Assembly: GCF_049243985.1 (NCBI RefSeq)
Contig: NC_135373.1
Coordinates: 8,105,501 to 8,169,500, forward strand
DNA from: Paroedura picta
Lineage: Eukaryota; Chordata; Lepidosauria; Squamata; Gekkonidae
Direction: 5' to 3'
DNA length: 64,000 nt
The position numbers were made by a program, and so were the translations under genes. Below the pieces are notes generated by a model. That model did no database searches, was not told where the DNA came from, and was given only the letters and a program-made list of their open reading frames with translations. Every line of letters starts with the position of its first letter. The first letter of the stretch is position 1. This document shows, piece after piece, positions 12,601 through 19,885 of the stretch.

Positions 12601-15477
12601 CATCCATCTTTTCTCCTAGCTGGATTTCTGACCAGTGCTGTTGTCAGGACTAGACTTGAGGGACGGGAGGGAGTTTCGGACCCTCGTTTGTGGGCTCAAC
12701 CAGGGAAGGAGCAACTTAACAGGCCACAGCCTTGCCTTTGAAGCACACATTACCTTCTTCTCAACAACCCACTCAGACCATTCAATCTAGAGTCTGAAAT
12801 GACCACATGACCAGAGGCCAAGGGAGACACAGGGAGGGCTGTGATCCAGTCTTCTCAGCATTTTTAACAACGGAAGAAGACACCTGGAGCTGTCATTAAG
12901 AGCCCAGCTGGGAGCCGCAGCATCCCCAATTTTGCCTCAGCAGTGACACCACCATTTTAGAGATGAAATGCGAAAACGATGGGAGCCCAATCCTGATTTC
13001 TCTCTTCTGTTGGCCTTTCTTATAACAGGCAGGATAATTGGGGTAGTGATACTCACTGGGGAAAAGCCTCCTCCATTGGGACCTTCTCCGCCTCCTAAAA
13101 GAGGCCCAAATAACTAAAACAGAAAAGGCAGATGAGATTAGATACCCTGCATCTCTGAGGTTCTTCACTCGTCCCTAATCCCTGGCTTGAACCCAGAATT
13201 CCCAAAGCGACACTGTTGACTGGAGTCCCCCAGATGATGTCTATAGGCACCATGGGCCTTGCAAGCACTTTTCCTGGTACCCTCCAAGTTGTTTTTTCAA
13301 AGTGGGTCGTGCCAGGTGGGGCACTTGCCCAACAAGGTTTCTTATTGGCCATTGGCTGTGTGGATTATAATAATGTTTTGGTAGCAACTGCCATCACGGC
13401 ATTGGTTTTATTGTTTCATTCCTCTTCTCCACTGTATTAAAAAAAATTACTCCTCATCTACTGCACTTTGTCATCCCCTGAATGTTGGTGGTCTGGGGTG
13501 GGAGAGGTCGTTCCATTTCCCATGGTGGCCATTGTGTAGTCAGCTGCACCTTCCTTGGTAGCCATTTTGTGGTTACGTCCACAACCCTGTATAGGAATTT
13601 TCTAAGGTCCTCACAGGCTCAAAAAGGTGGGAGACCCCTTCTGTAACTATGGCATCATACTAAAATTATTTTTTTATTTATATGACATTCCCTGGATTTG
13701 TAGCACCTCACAGGCTGTTTGGAAATCAACCAACATATACCATTGAAAAGCTTCAAATCTAAAAGAACAGTGGGGTCAATGGGAGGAAAATTTGTGTGTG
13801 AGGGAGGGGAGCTCTGTAAAGCAGGGGTAGTCAACCTGTGGTCCTCCAGATGTGCATGGACTACAATTCCCATGATCCCCTGCCAGCAATTGCAATTGCT
13901 GGCAGGGGATCATGGGAATTGTAGTCCATGCACATCTGGAGGACCACAGGTTGACTACCCCTGCTGTAAAGGATGCCTATTGCTTTTGGAATATATGTCT
14001 ACCCCAAGCCCAATTATGAAAAGCAAAAAAATGACATTTTGGGTGCAAGATATTAGATGATGATGATGATTTATCGTATGGCAGAGTTACACACAAAAAA
14101 GCAAATAATAATACAAAACATGTAGTCAAATAGGTACAACGGTTATGCAGACTGATTGTGCATTTTCCCGAAATGTTTAAGTTTTCAATCCACTCAGTTA
14201 CAGCTGGAGAGAAACTGTTCTACACTCAGAGTAGTTCAGCAGTGGAATCAGCTGCCTGGGGAGGTTGAGCTCCGCCTGACTGGTAGAATTCAAGCAGCAA
14301 CTGGACAGATATTTATCCTTAGGCTGATCCTACATTGAGCAGGGGGTAGAACCAGATGCCCCATGTGTCCCCTTCTAACTCTAGGATTCCCAGAGCAGGT
14401 ATGCACTCCACATACCTTGTGAGTCAGACGGTCGCTGATTTTTTCCCTACAATAGCTTTTGTTTTCTGCTACAATTTCCCTCTCCTTGTTTGTGCATAAC
14501 TCTGCTGCCACCCAGTGGCAATTCATGTGCAAGGCTTTGTTTTTTAAAGGGAAAACAAGAAATCTTCCTTGCCTCCCCTTTTGTGGGAAAGGTTTTGACC
14601 AAGATCCGTGGGCCTTATCCTATCATCCCGCTGCCATCCATCTCAATATGATCCTGTAAGCTGAACATGTAAAGCTGAGACTTTCTTATTCTTGCCCTAA
14701 TTAGGCTGAGGCTGTGGCTCAGTAATACAGCTGTTTGGCATGCAAAACATCCCAGGTTCAATCCATGGCATCTCAGGAGGTAGGTGATAAGAAAGACCAC
14801 CGCTTGAGACTCTTGAAAGCCCCTGGCAGCCTGAGTGGACAAAACTAGGCTTGAAGGAATGGCACTCTGAATCAGCACAAGTTGGTGTGAAGAAGAAGAA
14901 GAAGAAGAAGAAGAAGAAGAAGAAGAAGAAGAAGAAGAAGAAGAAGAAGAAGAAGAAGAAGAAGAAGAAGAAGAGTTATATGCCGCTTTACTCTATCCGA
15001 AGGAGTCTCAAAGTGGCTTACATTCACCTTCCCTTTCCTCTCCCCACAACAGACACCCTGTGAGGTGGGTGAGGCTGAGAGAGCCCTGATATTATTGAAG
15101 AAGAAGAAGAGTTGGTTCTTATATGTCGCTTTTCTCCACCCAAAGGAGTCTCAAAGCGGCTTCCTATTGCCTCCCCTTTCCTCTCCCCACAACAGACACC
15201 CTGTGAGGTGGGTGAAGCTGAGAGAGCCCTGATATTACTGCTCGGTCAGAACAGTTTTATCAGTGCTGTGGTGAGCCCAAGGTCACCCAGCTGGCTGCAT
15301 GTGGGGGAGCGCGGAATCAAACCTGGCTCGCCAGATTAGAGGTCCGCTCTCCTAACCACTGCACCAAGCTGGCTATGCTGGGCCTCAAGAGGTGGATGTG
15401 CTCCTCACCTGAGACTCTGTTTCCTTCGGGCCGAGCACGAAGACAAAGAGAACGGCAGCGGCTGCCTGGAGTCTCAT
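595..15477 (-). CDS. Secreted Gly/Pro-rich micro-exon protein gene (3' end outside window)
   Basis: This is an unrecognised gene on the minus strand, assembled from splice signals. Exon 1 encodes a signal peptide ([16 protein letters not shown]..). At least ten more short exons follow (57, 18, 42, 15, 24, 102, 144, 27, 39 and 24 nt). Every exon is a multiple of three and is bounded by phase-0 introns, so any exon can be skipped without shifting the frame. Most donors read GTGAGTAT. About 187 residues are visible, rich in Gly, Pro and Tyr/Gln, with a repeated PQPYGPQS[YF]G motif, and the gene continues beyond the left edge. The product is predicted to be secreted. By position near USF2 it might relate to the mammalian DMKN/SBSN/KRTDAP epidermal secreted genes. 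The all-phase-0 small-exon layout also recalls P/Q-rich SCPP genes. No homology to either is visible to me. Exons may be missing from this model. Confidence 0.7.
832..1043 (+). repeat. Interspersed repeat, CTCCAGGTGG / TGGAGATCTCCTGGAATT family
   Basis: This is a copy of a roughly 200-bp dispersed repeat seen several times in the window. It begins near a tgccag..ggagcctg block, has a central GAAAATGG..TTTGGAGGGTGGACTC core and ends with CTCCA(C)CCCCAAA..CCGGCAAC. Other copies are at 1634-1803, 9147-9342, 25015-25172, 35275-35388, 39757-39948 and 50810-50945. I cannot assign a class; it has no coding capacity. Confidence 0.6.
1063..1319 (+). repeat. Sauria-type tRNA SINE (Bov-B-like tail)
   Basis: This is a nearly full-length copy. 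The tRNA-like head is AGAGCCTCTTGTGGTGCAG, with a B-box-like GGGAGTTCAATCCC. The middle contains TTCCATCCTTCCAAGGTCGG. The 3' part reads GGGTCAGACATGACCCGGTG, then GGGGATACCTTTACCTTT, the ACCTTT-type terminus used for Bov-B-dependent retrotransposition. A short internal part of the head is missing compared with the copy at 25588. Confidence 0.85.
1400..1438 (-). CDS. Exon, 39 nt ([13 protein letters not shown])
   Basis: This is an exon of the secreted-protein gene. The acceptor CTTTTGCCATTTTAG and the donor GTG|GTGAGTATC flank thirteen phase-0 codons. The peptide is amphipathic rather than Gly-rich, so it may be a short helical segment near the C-terminal half. Support rests on strong splice sites and phase agreement. 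Confidence 0.55.
1634..1803 (+). repeat. Interspersed repeat, second copy of the 832-1043 family
   Basis: This copy starts at GGTTGCCAGCCTCCAG and ends in CCCAGACCCCTCC. It is 3'-shortened relative to the copy at 832. Confidence 0.55.
1922..2262 (+). mobile_element. Non-autonomous DNA transposon, TIR AGCCTTTCTCAAC family
   Basis: This element is about 340 bp. It begins AGCCTTTCTCAAC and ends GTTGAGAAAGCT, an imperfect inverted pair. The interior has CCATTGAGAAACCCCTGAAA and an AT-rich stretch with LINE-free sequence, and I see no open frame of its own. Related copies are at 4300-4572, 28553-29150 (interrupted), 36212-36572 and 41692-42125. It is probably a hAT derivative. Confidence 0.6.
2627..2653 (-). 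CDS. Micro-exon, 27 nt (AGPEGYALQ)
   Basis: This is an exon of the secreted-protein gene with some of its best splice signals. The acceptor TGGTCTGTTCCCATAG precedes nine phase-0 codons and the donor is CAG|GTGAGTAAG. Confidence 0.65.
2811..3034. mobile_element. Palindromic MITE, CAGGTTGTGGGGCTGTGTTCT family
   Basis: This hairpin-like element is about 220 bp. Its left arm TTTTTCAGGTTGTGGGGCTG pairs with the right arm CAGCC..CCACAACCTGAAAAA. Inner arms with GCATCTGTGGCTGG and CCAGCCACAGATGC are also complementary. It is non-coding and lies in an intron of the secreted-protein gene. Confidence 0.7.
3105..3440. mobile_element. Hairpin element (CACCTTTAAGACCAACAAAGA arms) with a nested MITE
   Basis: Two arms face each other. 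The arm at about 3115-3180 contains AGCACCTTTAAGACCAAC, and the arm from about 3207 contains GTTGGTCTTAAAGGTGCTCC. The right arm is split by a second MITE at 3250-3382, after which it resumes with CTCTGATTTTATTGT. The same family recurs at 60533-60761 and as fragments near 36100-36160. Confidence 0.65.
3250..3382. mobile_element. MITE, GGCCTAGTCTGCACACAATAG family (nested)
   Basis: This is an imperfect palindrome of about 130 bp. Its left end (GGCC..TCTGCACA) is complementary to its right end (TGTGCAGAATGGGCC). It has central mirrored TTTTCCTGTTCCACACAGGAAAA arms. It sits inside the hairpin element at 3105-3440 and so is the younger insertion. Relatives are at 4031-4162 and 11631-11735. Confidence 0.65.
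3811..3954 (-). CDS. Exon, 144 nt, Pro/Gly/Tyr-rich ([14 protein letters not shown]..)
   Basis: This is the largest visible exon of the secreted-protein gene, 48 codons in phase 0. The acceptor ATAAAATCTATAG and the donor CCA|GTGAGTATG are clear. The peptide begins [20 protein letters not shown], contains [14 protein letters not shown] and ends [12 protein letters not shown]. That ending closely matches the end of the preceding exon (4629-4730), which suggests exon duplication. A low-complexity, probably disordered secreted segment is likely. Confidence 0.72.
4031..4162. mobile_element. MITE, GGCCTATTCTGCACACAATAG family
   Basis: This is the second copy of the 130-bp palindromic element nested at 3250. 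Both ends and the central mirrored TTTTCCTG arms are preserved. Confidence 0.65.
4300..4572 (+). mobile_element. DNA transposon of the AGCCTTTCTCAAC family, 5'-truncated
   Basis: This copy retains the interior (GCACAATATGTTTGGGAAG..) and the 3' terminus GGTTGAGAAAGCC. The 5' terminal repeat is missing. Confidence 0.55.
4629..4730 (-). CDS. Exon, 102 nt, Gln/Pro-rich ([14 protein letters not shown]..)
   Basis: This exon of the secreted-protein gene has 34 phase-0 codons between the acceptor TGTCTATAG and the canonical donor TTG|GTAAGTATC. The peptide ends [13 protein letters not shown], sharing the PQPYGPQS[YF]G motif with the next exon at 3811-3954. It contains one of the few cysteines in the predicted protein. 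Confidence 0.72.
4741..5650. other. Intron sequence, nothing recognised
   Basis: This stretch is AT-rich intron of the secreted-protein gene with a short CT run at 5463-5480. Open frames at 5101-5331 and 5303-5533 have no splice or family support. Confidence 0.4.
5660..5683 (-). CDS. Micro-exon, 24 nt (RGPSNFRP)
   Basis: This exon of the secreted-protein gene has the acceptor TTTATGTTGTAG with a long upstream T tract, eight phase-0 codons and the donor CCA|GTGAGTATA. Confidence 0.65.
6300..6445 (-). repeat. L2 LINE 3' end fragments
   Basis: Two stacked remnants read TTTATATTGCCCCACTTTGTGG and TTTCTATACTGCCCTCCCAG. This is the reverse complement of the CGG..TATAAA-type 3' ends of L2-like elements, as seen more fully at 32497 and 40588. 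Confidence 0.45.
6956..6970 (-). CDS. Micro-exon, 15 nt (ACSGP)
   Basis: This very small exon of the secreted-protein gene has a strong acceptor (TTTTTCTTTACATTTATTTAG), five phase-0 codons and the donor CCA|GTGAGTATC. At this size the call depends wholly on the splice signals and on agreement with neighbouring exons that end in the same CCA|GTGAGTAT context. Confidence 0.5.
7090..7560. other. GC-rich intron stretch, unassigned
   Basis: A locally GC-rich segment gives overlapping open frames on both strands (for example 7193-7597 and 7308-7682). They are low-complexity and lack consistent splice sites. It looks like a degraded repeat rather than coding sequence. Confidence 0.35.
8342..8477. 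mobile_element. Palindromic hAT MITE (CAGGGGTAGTC family)
   Basis: This 136-bp element is a near-perfect palindrome. It runs from CAGGGGTAGTCAACCTGTGG to its complement CCACAGGTTGACTACCCCTG, with inner arms ACTACAATTCCCATGAGCCC and the reverse. It is flanked by the 8-bp duplication GTCTATGT, which indicates hAT transposition. It is non-coding. Confidence 0.9.
8963..8979 (+). promoter_or_regulatory. Possible CTCF-like site
   Basis: The segment contains AGGTGGCGCTG, which fits the 3' half of the CTCF core; the 5' half is imperfect. This is an inference from the motif alone. Confidence 0.25.
9147..9342 (+). repeat. Interspersed repeat, 832-1043 family
   Basis: This is a nearly complete copy, from GCCAGCCTCCAGGTGGGACC to CCTAGATACGGCAATCC. 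Confidence 0.6.
9628..9669 (-). CDS. Exon, 42 nt, poly-Gly ([14 protein letters not shown])
   Basis: This exon of the secreted-protein gene uses the acceptor TTTTTAG upstream of CTTGTTGCACC and the donor AGT|GTGAGTATT, giving fourteen phase-0 codons. The peptide L-V-A-P-F-L-G-G-G resembles L-F-G-P-L-L-G-G-G of the exon at 13057-13113, a likely internal duplication. A competing acceptor (TTTTCTAG) 19 nt further in would break the frame, so I prefer the upstream one. The Gly run is a short GGA repeat. Confidence 0.55.
10083..10326. repeat. (ATCC)n-type microsatellite
   Basis: This is a long imperfect tetranucleotide tract (ATCC, ATCT, GTCC and GTCT units) with a pure ATCC core from about 10207 to 10290. 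It produces spurious Ile-His-Pro-Ser open frames. Confidence 0.9.
10327..10382 (-). repeat. L2 LINE 3' end fragment
   Basis: TATTTATTTACCACTCTCCC followed by TGTGGTTCAGGGTGGTTTAC matches the complement of the L2-like 3' terminus seen elsewhere in the window. It directly abuts the ATCC microsatellite. Confidence 0.45.
10552..11015 (-). mobile_element. L1 LINE ORF2 fragment
   Basis: Minus-strand translation gives an L1 ORF2 stretch at the end of the endonuclease domain. It includes WSRLDMIW, then [10 protein letters not shown], then [23 protein letters not shown], matching the conserved FLE(L)N..LWxxxKAxxRG region of L1. The frame is interrupted at one stop after the endonuclease motif. It is a 5'- and 3'-truncated fossil. 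Confidence 0.75.
11402..11419 (-). CDS. Micro-exon, 18 nt (FEIINK)
   Basis: This is a six-codon phase-0 exon of the secreted-protein gene. The acceptor CTGCCTTTTTCCTCTTGCAG is the strongest in the gene, and the donor AAG|GTGAGGAG is good. The peptide is not Gly-rich. Confidence 0.6.
11631..11735. mobile_element. MITE fragment, TTTTCCTGTGCAGAACAGGAAAA arms
   Basis: This is a degraded relative of the palindromic elements at 3250 and 4031, with the central mirrored arms and a TGCAGAATG right end. Confidence 0.5.
11740..12525 (+). repeat. Cluster of five 5S-rRNA-derived SINE units
   Basis: Each unit carries the 5S rRNA internal promoter region: GATCTCGGAAGCTAAG-like, then GTACTTGGATGGGAG. A shared tail ends CCTTGCTGGGGTCACC. 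Units lie at 11740-11922, 11932-12076, 12077-12233, 12234-12388 and 12389-12525. The last three are head to tail with a period of about 155 bp and share the variants GTCTAGCCCAGCCTCCTCAG. That fits local tandem duplication of one insertion rather than independent insertions. Confidence 0.8.
13057..13113 (-). CDS. Exon, 57 nt, Gly-rich ([19 protein letters not shown])
   Basis: This is probably exon 2 of the secreted-protein gene, directly after the signal-peptide exon. The acceptor CCTTTTCTGTTTTAG and the donor CCA|GTGAGTATC enclose nineteen phase-0 codons. A nearer acceptor (CCTCTTTTAG) would give 38 nt and break the frame. It is similar to the exon at 9628-9669. Confidence 0.68.
13822..13973. 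mobile_element. Palindromic hAT MITE (CAGGGGTAGTC family)
   Basis: This is a 152-bp copy flanked by the 8-bp duplication CTGTAAAG. The centre carries GCAATTGCAATTGC, slightly longer than in other copies. Confidence 0.9.
14196..14395 (+). mobile_element. CR1 LINE 3' end
   Basis: This is a degraded CR1 3' region. Recognisable blocks are CTGCCTGGGGAGGTTGAGCT, AAGCAGCAACTGGACAGAT and AGGCTGATCCTACATTGAGC, ending CCTTCTAACTCTAGGATTCC, the equivalent of the CR1 terminal TTCTATGATTCT. Confidence 0.75.
14702..14880 (+). repeat. tRNA-derived SINE fragment
   Basis: GCTGTGGCTCAGTAATACAG resembles an A-box region and CCCAGGTTCAATCC is a B-box. A non-tRNA body follows, ending just before the GAA microsatellite. 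Confidence 0.5.
14888..14976. repeat. (GAA)n microsatellite, about 29 units
   Basis: This is an uninterrupted GAA/AAG run. It is the expanded tail of the adjacent minus-strand SINE (14977-15374), whose 3' end is CTT/GAA. It lies upstream of exon 2 within intron 1 of the secreted-protein gene. Confidence 0.95.
14977..15374 (-). repeat. tRNA SINE with GAA tail, dimeric tail
   Basis: Read on the minus strand this runs from a tRNA-like head (AGCCAGCTTGGTGCAGTGG, B-box GGTTTGATTCC) through CACAGCACTGATAAAACTG to the tail AGACTCCTTTGGGTGGAGAA followed by CTT repeats. A second, shortened tail unit then follows before the microsatellite. The junction is at the CTTCTTC / AATAATATCAGGGCTCTC boundary. 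Confidence 0.75.
15409..15477 (-). CDS. Exon 1 coding part: signal peptide ([16 protein letters not shown]..)
   Basis: The ATG at 15477 (reading leftward) has A at -3. It starts 23 codons, [20 protein letters not shown] then ESQ, with a charged n-region and a hydrophobic core typical of a cleaved signal peptide. The exon ends CAG|GTGAGGAGC in phase 0. The mature protein would therefore begin at or near the exon boundary, a layout common in small secreted-protein families. This defines the 5' end of the minus-strand gene. Confidence 0.7.
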
Positions 15478-15479
15478 GC

Positions 15480-17890
15480 TGGTCAGCTGTGATGCGTCCT
15501 CCCCAGGTGTGGAAATACCCAAGTGAGGGGGGGAGGGCATTGAGACACCTTTATTTATCAACAGCATTGCAAGCCCCACTGCCCAAACTGAAAGCCTTCC
15601 CTTATTCAATCAGTTAGGATTAAGAAAGGTCAGAGGGATTAAGTTATCGCAGAGCCATTCTGGTGGAAAGAACATTGGTGGAGGTGAACAAGGGCTTCCA
15701 AGACCAAGAGGTAACAGCAGTGGGAATGCCACAACCGTTTCTGCACTAGAAATATCATCCAGATTTGCATTTTTAATGGGCCAGCTTTTCTGCCTGTTTC
15801 CACACAAAAATTTGCCTGTCCAGTTGCAGTCCCAAATTGCCTCTGGAGTTATTGCACATTTTGTGGTTTCCCAGTTACAGCAATTTCATCAGTCAAGGCA
15901 GGGTCTAATTTGGGGGCTGCCCAATTTGGAAATGTGTGCAATTGTTTCCCCCACACACACCCACCATTGTGAGTCATTGGGGCATGCCCCTGTCCTTGTC
16001 ACCACCCTCCCTGCCCCTTCCCTTCTTCCTCTTCCCTCCCTCTGGGGTGATTGCGTTACAACGTTGTTTCTAAGTTTAAGAAAAGCAGTCTTGCATAGCA
16101 GAATTATAATATTATAACCCAGGACTTTAAAAAATAAAATTGCATTCAGGACACTTCAGGATGGGAAAGGGGAGGTCATCATGGGCACAGTGAGACACAA
16201 TGAAACAAAGAGGCAAGCAATCTCCTTTTTGCAAATGACACATTTTTTAAAAGGGGAAAGCACCATGGGAGGCTGCCTCTGTTGGATTCAGTGCAGGAAG
16301 CATATTGCGAATTTCAGCCTGGGAAATAAGGGGAGGAAAGCCCAAATGCGGAAAGTCTGGAGTTGACTCACAGCATTCAAAGGAAATCCAAAGAGAGGCT
16401 AAAAAAAGGTATGTCTCCTAATGCAGAAATGGTCCACGTTTTCCCTATACACTGTCTTTTTTGCAGAAAGGGCAGGTAGCTTTTCCCCGTCCATCCCCGC
16501 TGCTGCATTCAACCGAGAAGAGAATTTCAGAATTCACATCTGGAATATTTTTAATACTTGAAAACTTTGAGGAGTAACCAAGGCTGTCAACATTGCCATT
16601 TCAATATTAGTGTTCAATAATTTGTAAATCAGTTTGATTTAAACTGTTAACTTCTCAGGATAGAGGGAGAAGGAAGGTCTTTACCTCTTCTGATATTAAA
16701 GCTTATCATGCCATTTAAGGGGGCTGATAAAGCAGCATAAAATGAAGGAAGCACTAAAATAGAACCACCAAAGTCAAAGGGCCTGCTCCTGCTGGAAACC
16801 AACCAAACAGCAGAGACCTCTGTACAATGTCTGTGCTGTAGGTATGGTTGGGGGGAAGGGGAAGAAAGCCCATAGGCAGGACATCTGCACCCCAAAGAAA
16901 GTGTCATGGGCTCGCATTTCTTTGATGAAGTGGAGAAAAGCCACACTTGGAGATGCCGGCGAATAAGTAGTGTGACTGCAGAGTCAATGCTAAACCTTGC
17001 AGACTGGAGAAAACAAACAGACCAGGATCAGAGTGGAGATTGGGGTCATGTGCAGATGGCTTTTGTTTAACTAAACCCAACCAGCTTTAAAAGCCCAGTG
17101 CAGATAAGTCCCAAGACTCAGTAGCTTTAATCTGGCCCTTTTGCAGAGGATTGGACCAAACACTGTTTAACTTTGCCTGCATTGTGCCTCTAAGGAAACT
17201 CAAGTATCTCTGACCATGTGCAGAGAGCATTTTGCACACCATTAAGTAACTACTGTCCACATGATTAAGCAGCAGGATTGTTCAGAAGCATTAAGCTGGA
17301 GGTTTCTCTGTCTGTGATGTTGTTTTGAGATTCAGTGCCAGTAATTGAGTGATCTCCAGTGGTGGCATTCAAGACAGATACAAGGTTCTTCTGGGACATT
17401 CCGGGCAGTATAGAGGGTGGCCCATGAATGTGTTCTAAAGGGCTCAGAAAGTATGTTTTGTGGAGAGATTTTCCTTTTCTTCTGGGGTGCTGGGGGAGCC
17501 CATGTTTCGATCCTTATTTACTATGCAGGGGGGCTAAACAGCCAAGGCCAGAGCATCAGGCTTTTTCTATACCCTCCCCAGTTCCAGTGCTTTTCCCCCC
17601 TTTCCCTCTTGTCCCAGGGCAATCACACTTTTTAATTTATGCCTGTTGCATCTTGTTTACAACAGCTAAATTGGAACTTGTGGCCCCTCCCCAAAATTTG
17701 AGCTTTTCAGTGTTGTGAGGGTCCATCTTCATTATATTGTCCACCTTGAGGCTCACTATTACTACTCAGCTAATTATAAGTGTTCACAATACTGAGATTG
17801 GATAAAGCACTCAAAACGGGGAAGGTGGCAGGTGGAAATGTATACGAATTCAATGCTCATCTATTTCTTTGGTCTATGCATAAGAGATAG
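15480..17890. other. Intergenic, no recognised gene
   Basis: This is a divergent intergenic stretch between the minus-strand secreted gene and the plus-strand Ser/Pro-rich gene. It holds low-complexity pyrimidine tracts and probable old repeats. Open frames at 15776-16117 and 17417-17718 show no splice or family support. Upstream exons of the plus-strand gene may lie here but I could not place any in phase. Confidence 0.35.
15549..15563 (-). promoter_or_regulatory. Possible TATA-like element for the secreted-protein gene
   Basis: Read on the minus strand the sequence is GATAAATAAAGG, about 75-85 nt upstream of the signal-peptide ATG. That would leave a 5' UTR of roughly 45-50 nt. No other core element was identified. 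Confidence 0.35.
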
Positions 17891-17902
17891 GTAAGTCTGT
17901 AA

Positions 17903-17916
17903 CTGCCACCTAGTGG
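17903..17916 (-). promoter_or_regulatory. CTCF-like motif, copy 1
   Basis: On the minus strand this reads CCACTAGGTGGCAG, an exact fit to the CTCF core CCASYAGRKGGCA. It is one of a pair 70 bp apart in a tandemly duplicated segment (the second is at 17973). Confidence 0.45.
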
Positions 17917-17972
17917 ACATACTGAGAATTTGTGACATGATATGTTAGAAACAAGAATCCCATGTAATGTGA

Positions 17973-17986
17973 CTGCCACCTAGTGG
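17973..17986 (-). promoter_or_regulatory. CTCF-like motif, copy 2
   Basis: It has the same CCACTAGGTGGCAG core and orientation as the site at 17903. The surrounding sequence (ATAATGCAAATTTGTGAAATGA versus ATACTGAGAATTTGTGACATGA) shows the two come from one duplication. Confidence 0.45.
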
Positions 17987-18032
17987 ACATAATGCAAATT
18001 TGTGAAATGATATTAGAGAAATGATATTATAG

Positions 18033-18109
18033 AAAACACTAGAGGGCGTCACCCCAAGGGTCAGACATGACCCAGTGCTTGCACAGGGGATACCTTTACC
18101 TTTACCTTA
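18033..18109 (+). repeat. Sauria SINE, 5'-truncated, with target duplication
   Basis: Only the 3' part is present (CACTAGAGGGCGTCACCCC through TACCTTTACCTTTACCTT). It is flanked by ATTATAGAAA on both sides, so it is an independent truncated insertion. It landed just downstream of the duplicated CTCF-like motifs. Confidence 0.8.
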
Positions 18110-19268
18110 TTATAGAAATTAGAAACCCATGTAGTAAAAAGCAACATAAAAACAACAGCCTTTATCCTTTTTATTAAAACATCTTCTTGAAAAATTCAAT
18201 TCCTGCAGGGCCCATTTGCAAGGACTGCAGCATGACCATTTGCCCCAAAGGTATCTCCTATACTTCATAATGTTATCCGTTCAGTCGTGTCCGACCCTCG
18301 GCGATATGGTATGTTTCCCAGCTACTTCAAACAAGTGGTCGCAATGTCAAATCTCATTTTAAATACTTCTGTCATTTAAACTGTGATAATTGCTGCTATC
18401 TAGGAATATTCTTACCCTCCCAATCCCAAGAGGACATTTTCAGCAATTGGTTTACAAAAAGCCAAAACAGGATGGACACAAAAATAGGACATGTCCTCTA
18501 AAAACAGGACATCTGGCAACCCCACCTTACCTTGGATGAAGGATTCAAAGAAGGTGGGTAGTATAAAGTGGAACAACATGCATTGCTGTCTAATCCTATG
18601 TCCAGTGCCAGGAAATGTTTTGATAATTAGAGCAAACTTCTGTGCTTGCTCACGTGCGAAGTTCTCCCTTTATCCACAGCAAAATGCACCACTCTCAGAG
18701 CCCATCTCTGCCTTGGCCTGCTCATGCATTGATAAGAGCTAACAAGGTCCTTTGATCCCGGTTCTTCCTAAACATCAGATGAATGGCTTCTTTGATAGGC
18801 CATCTGGACCGGCCCTGGAAGAGGAAGTCAAGTCATGCAGCTAGCTGAGTGTCACCCAGACACAAAACTGGCTTTGTGCTCTCTCGTCCTTTGTTACATA
18901 AGAAACACGGTCCATGAGGGCTACCTGATTCCCCCACTCTTGAGAGCTATTTGGTTGGGTGAAGATGGACAGATCATCGGAGGGGGGCGGTTGTCCTCTT
19001 TACCTTGAAAACAAATTTGTCATAATGTAGTAAATGTGTTTTCTCTTTCCCACAGTTGAAAATTCCAAAAGCACATGATCTGCTTCCACCTTACCCACCT
19101 ACCTGCTTCCACCTTACCCACCAGTTCTTCCCTACTGATGACAATCAAGTCTAAAATAGCAGACCCCCTGGTTCCCCTCTCTACTTTCTAGGAAATTAAG
19201 CTGTCAGCAAGACAATTAATCTCTTAATTAGCACGGTTTGTATTTTTAGCAGAATTGGTCTTCTAACA

Positions 19269-19404
19269 CAGGGGTAGTCAACCTGTGGTCCTCCAGATGT
19301 CCGTGGACTACAATTCCCATGAGCCCCTGCCAGTGTTTGCAGGCAGGGGGTCATGGGAATTGTAGTCCATTGACATCTGGAGGACCATAGGTTGACTACC
19401 CCTG
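19269..19404. mobile_element. Palindromic hAT MITE (CAGGGGTAGTC family)
   Basis: This is a 136-bp copy with the 8-bp duplication TTCTAACA on both sides. Arms are nearly intact. Confidence 0.9.
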
Positions 19405-19885
19405 TTCTAACAGATATCTGGGTAATTGAAGTCACCCATGACCGCTGTTTCCCCCCTCTTTGAGAATTGTGTAATTTGGTTTAGGAGTATTGCATCCAAG
19501 TCCTCTGACTGGCTTGGTGGTCTACAGCAGACCCCCATAATAATACCACTCTCCTTTCCTACTCCTTTTATATTTACCCAAATACACTCAACTGAACTTT
19601 CATGCTCAGGTACCTGTATTTCTTCACAAGTATAAAGATTCCTAACATATATTGCTATACCTCCCTACTTCTTTACTTGTCTGTCCCTCTAGAGCAGGCA
19701 TTTTATCCTGAGGAACTGATCCTGGTCACCTGGAGATGAGGTATAATTCTCAGGTCCCATATCTGGGGACTAGCACCCCAAGTGCTTACCTGGTCTCCAT
19801 TGCAAGACCAATGTGTGGGATCCAGCCAATTTTTCCAATGGTGAAACAGGAGGTGTCTTTGATGGCCTAAAAAGGCTCAAATAGG

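Noticed and set aside
14415-14460. Possible minus-strand exon ending CACAAG|GTATGT (..[11 protein letters not shown])
   Set aside because: Entry phase does not match the phase-0 end of the signal-peptide exon, and the acceptor is poor.
14851-15063. Poly-Lys open frame
   Set aside because: It is the GAA microsatellite read in one frame, extending into a SINE.
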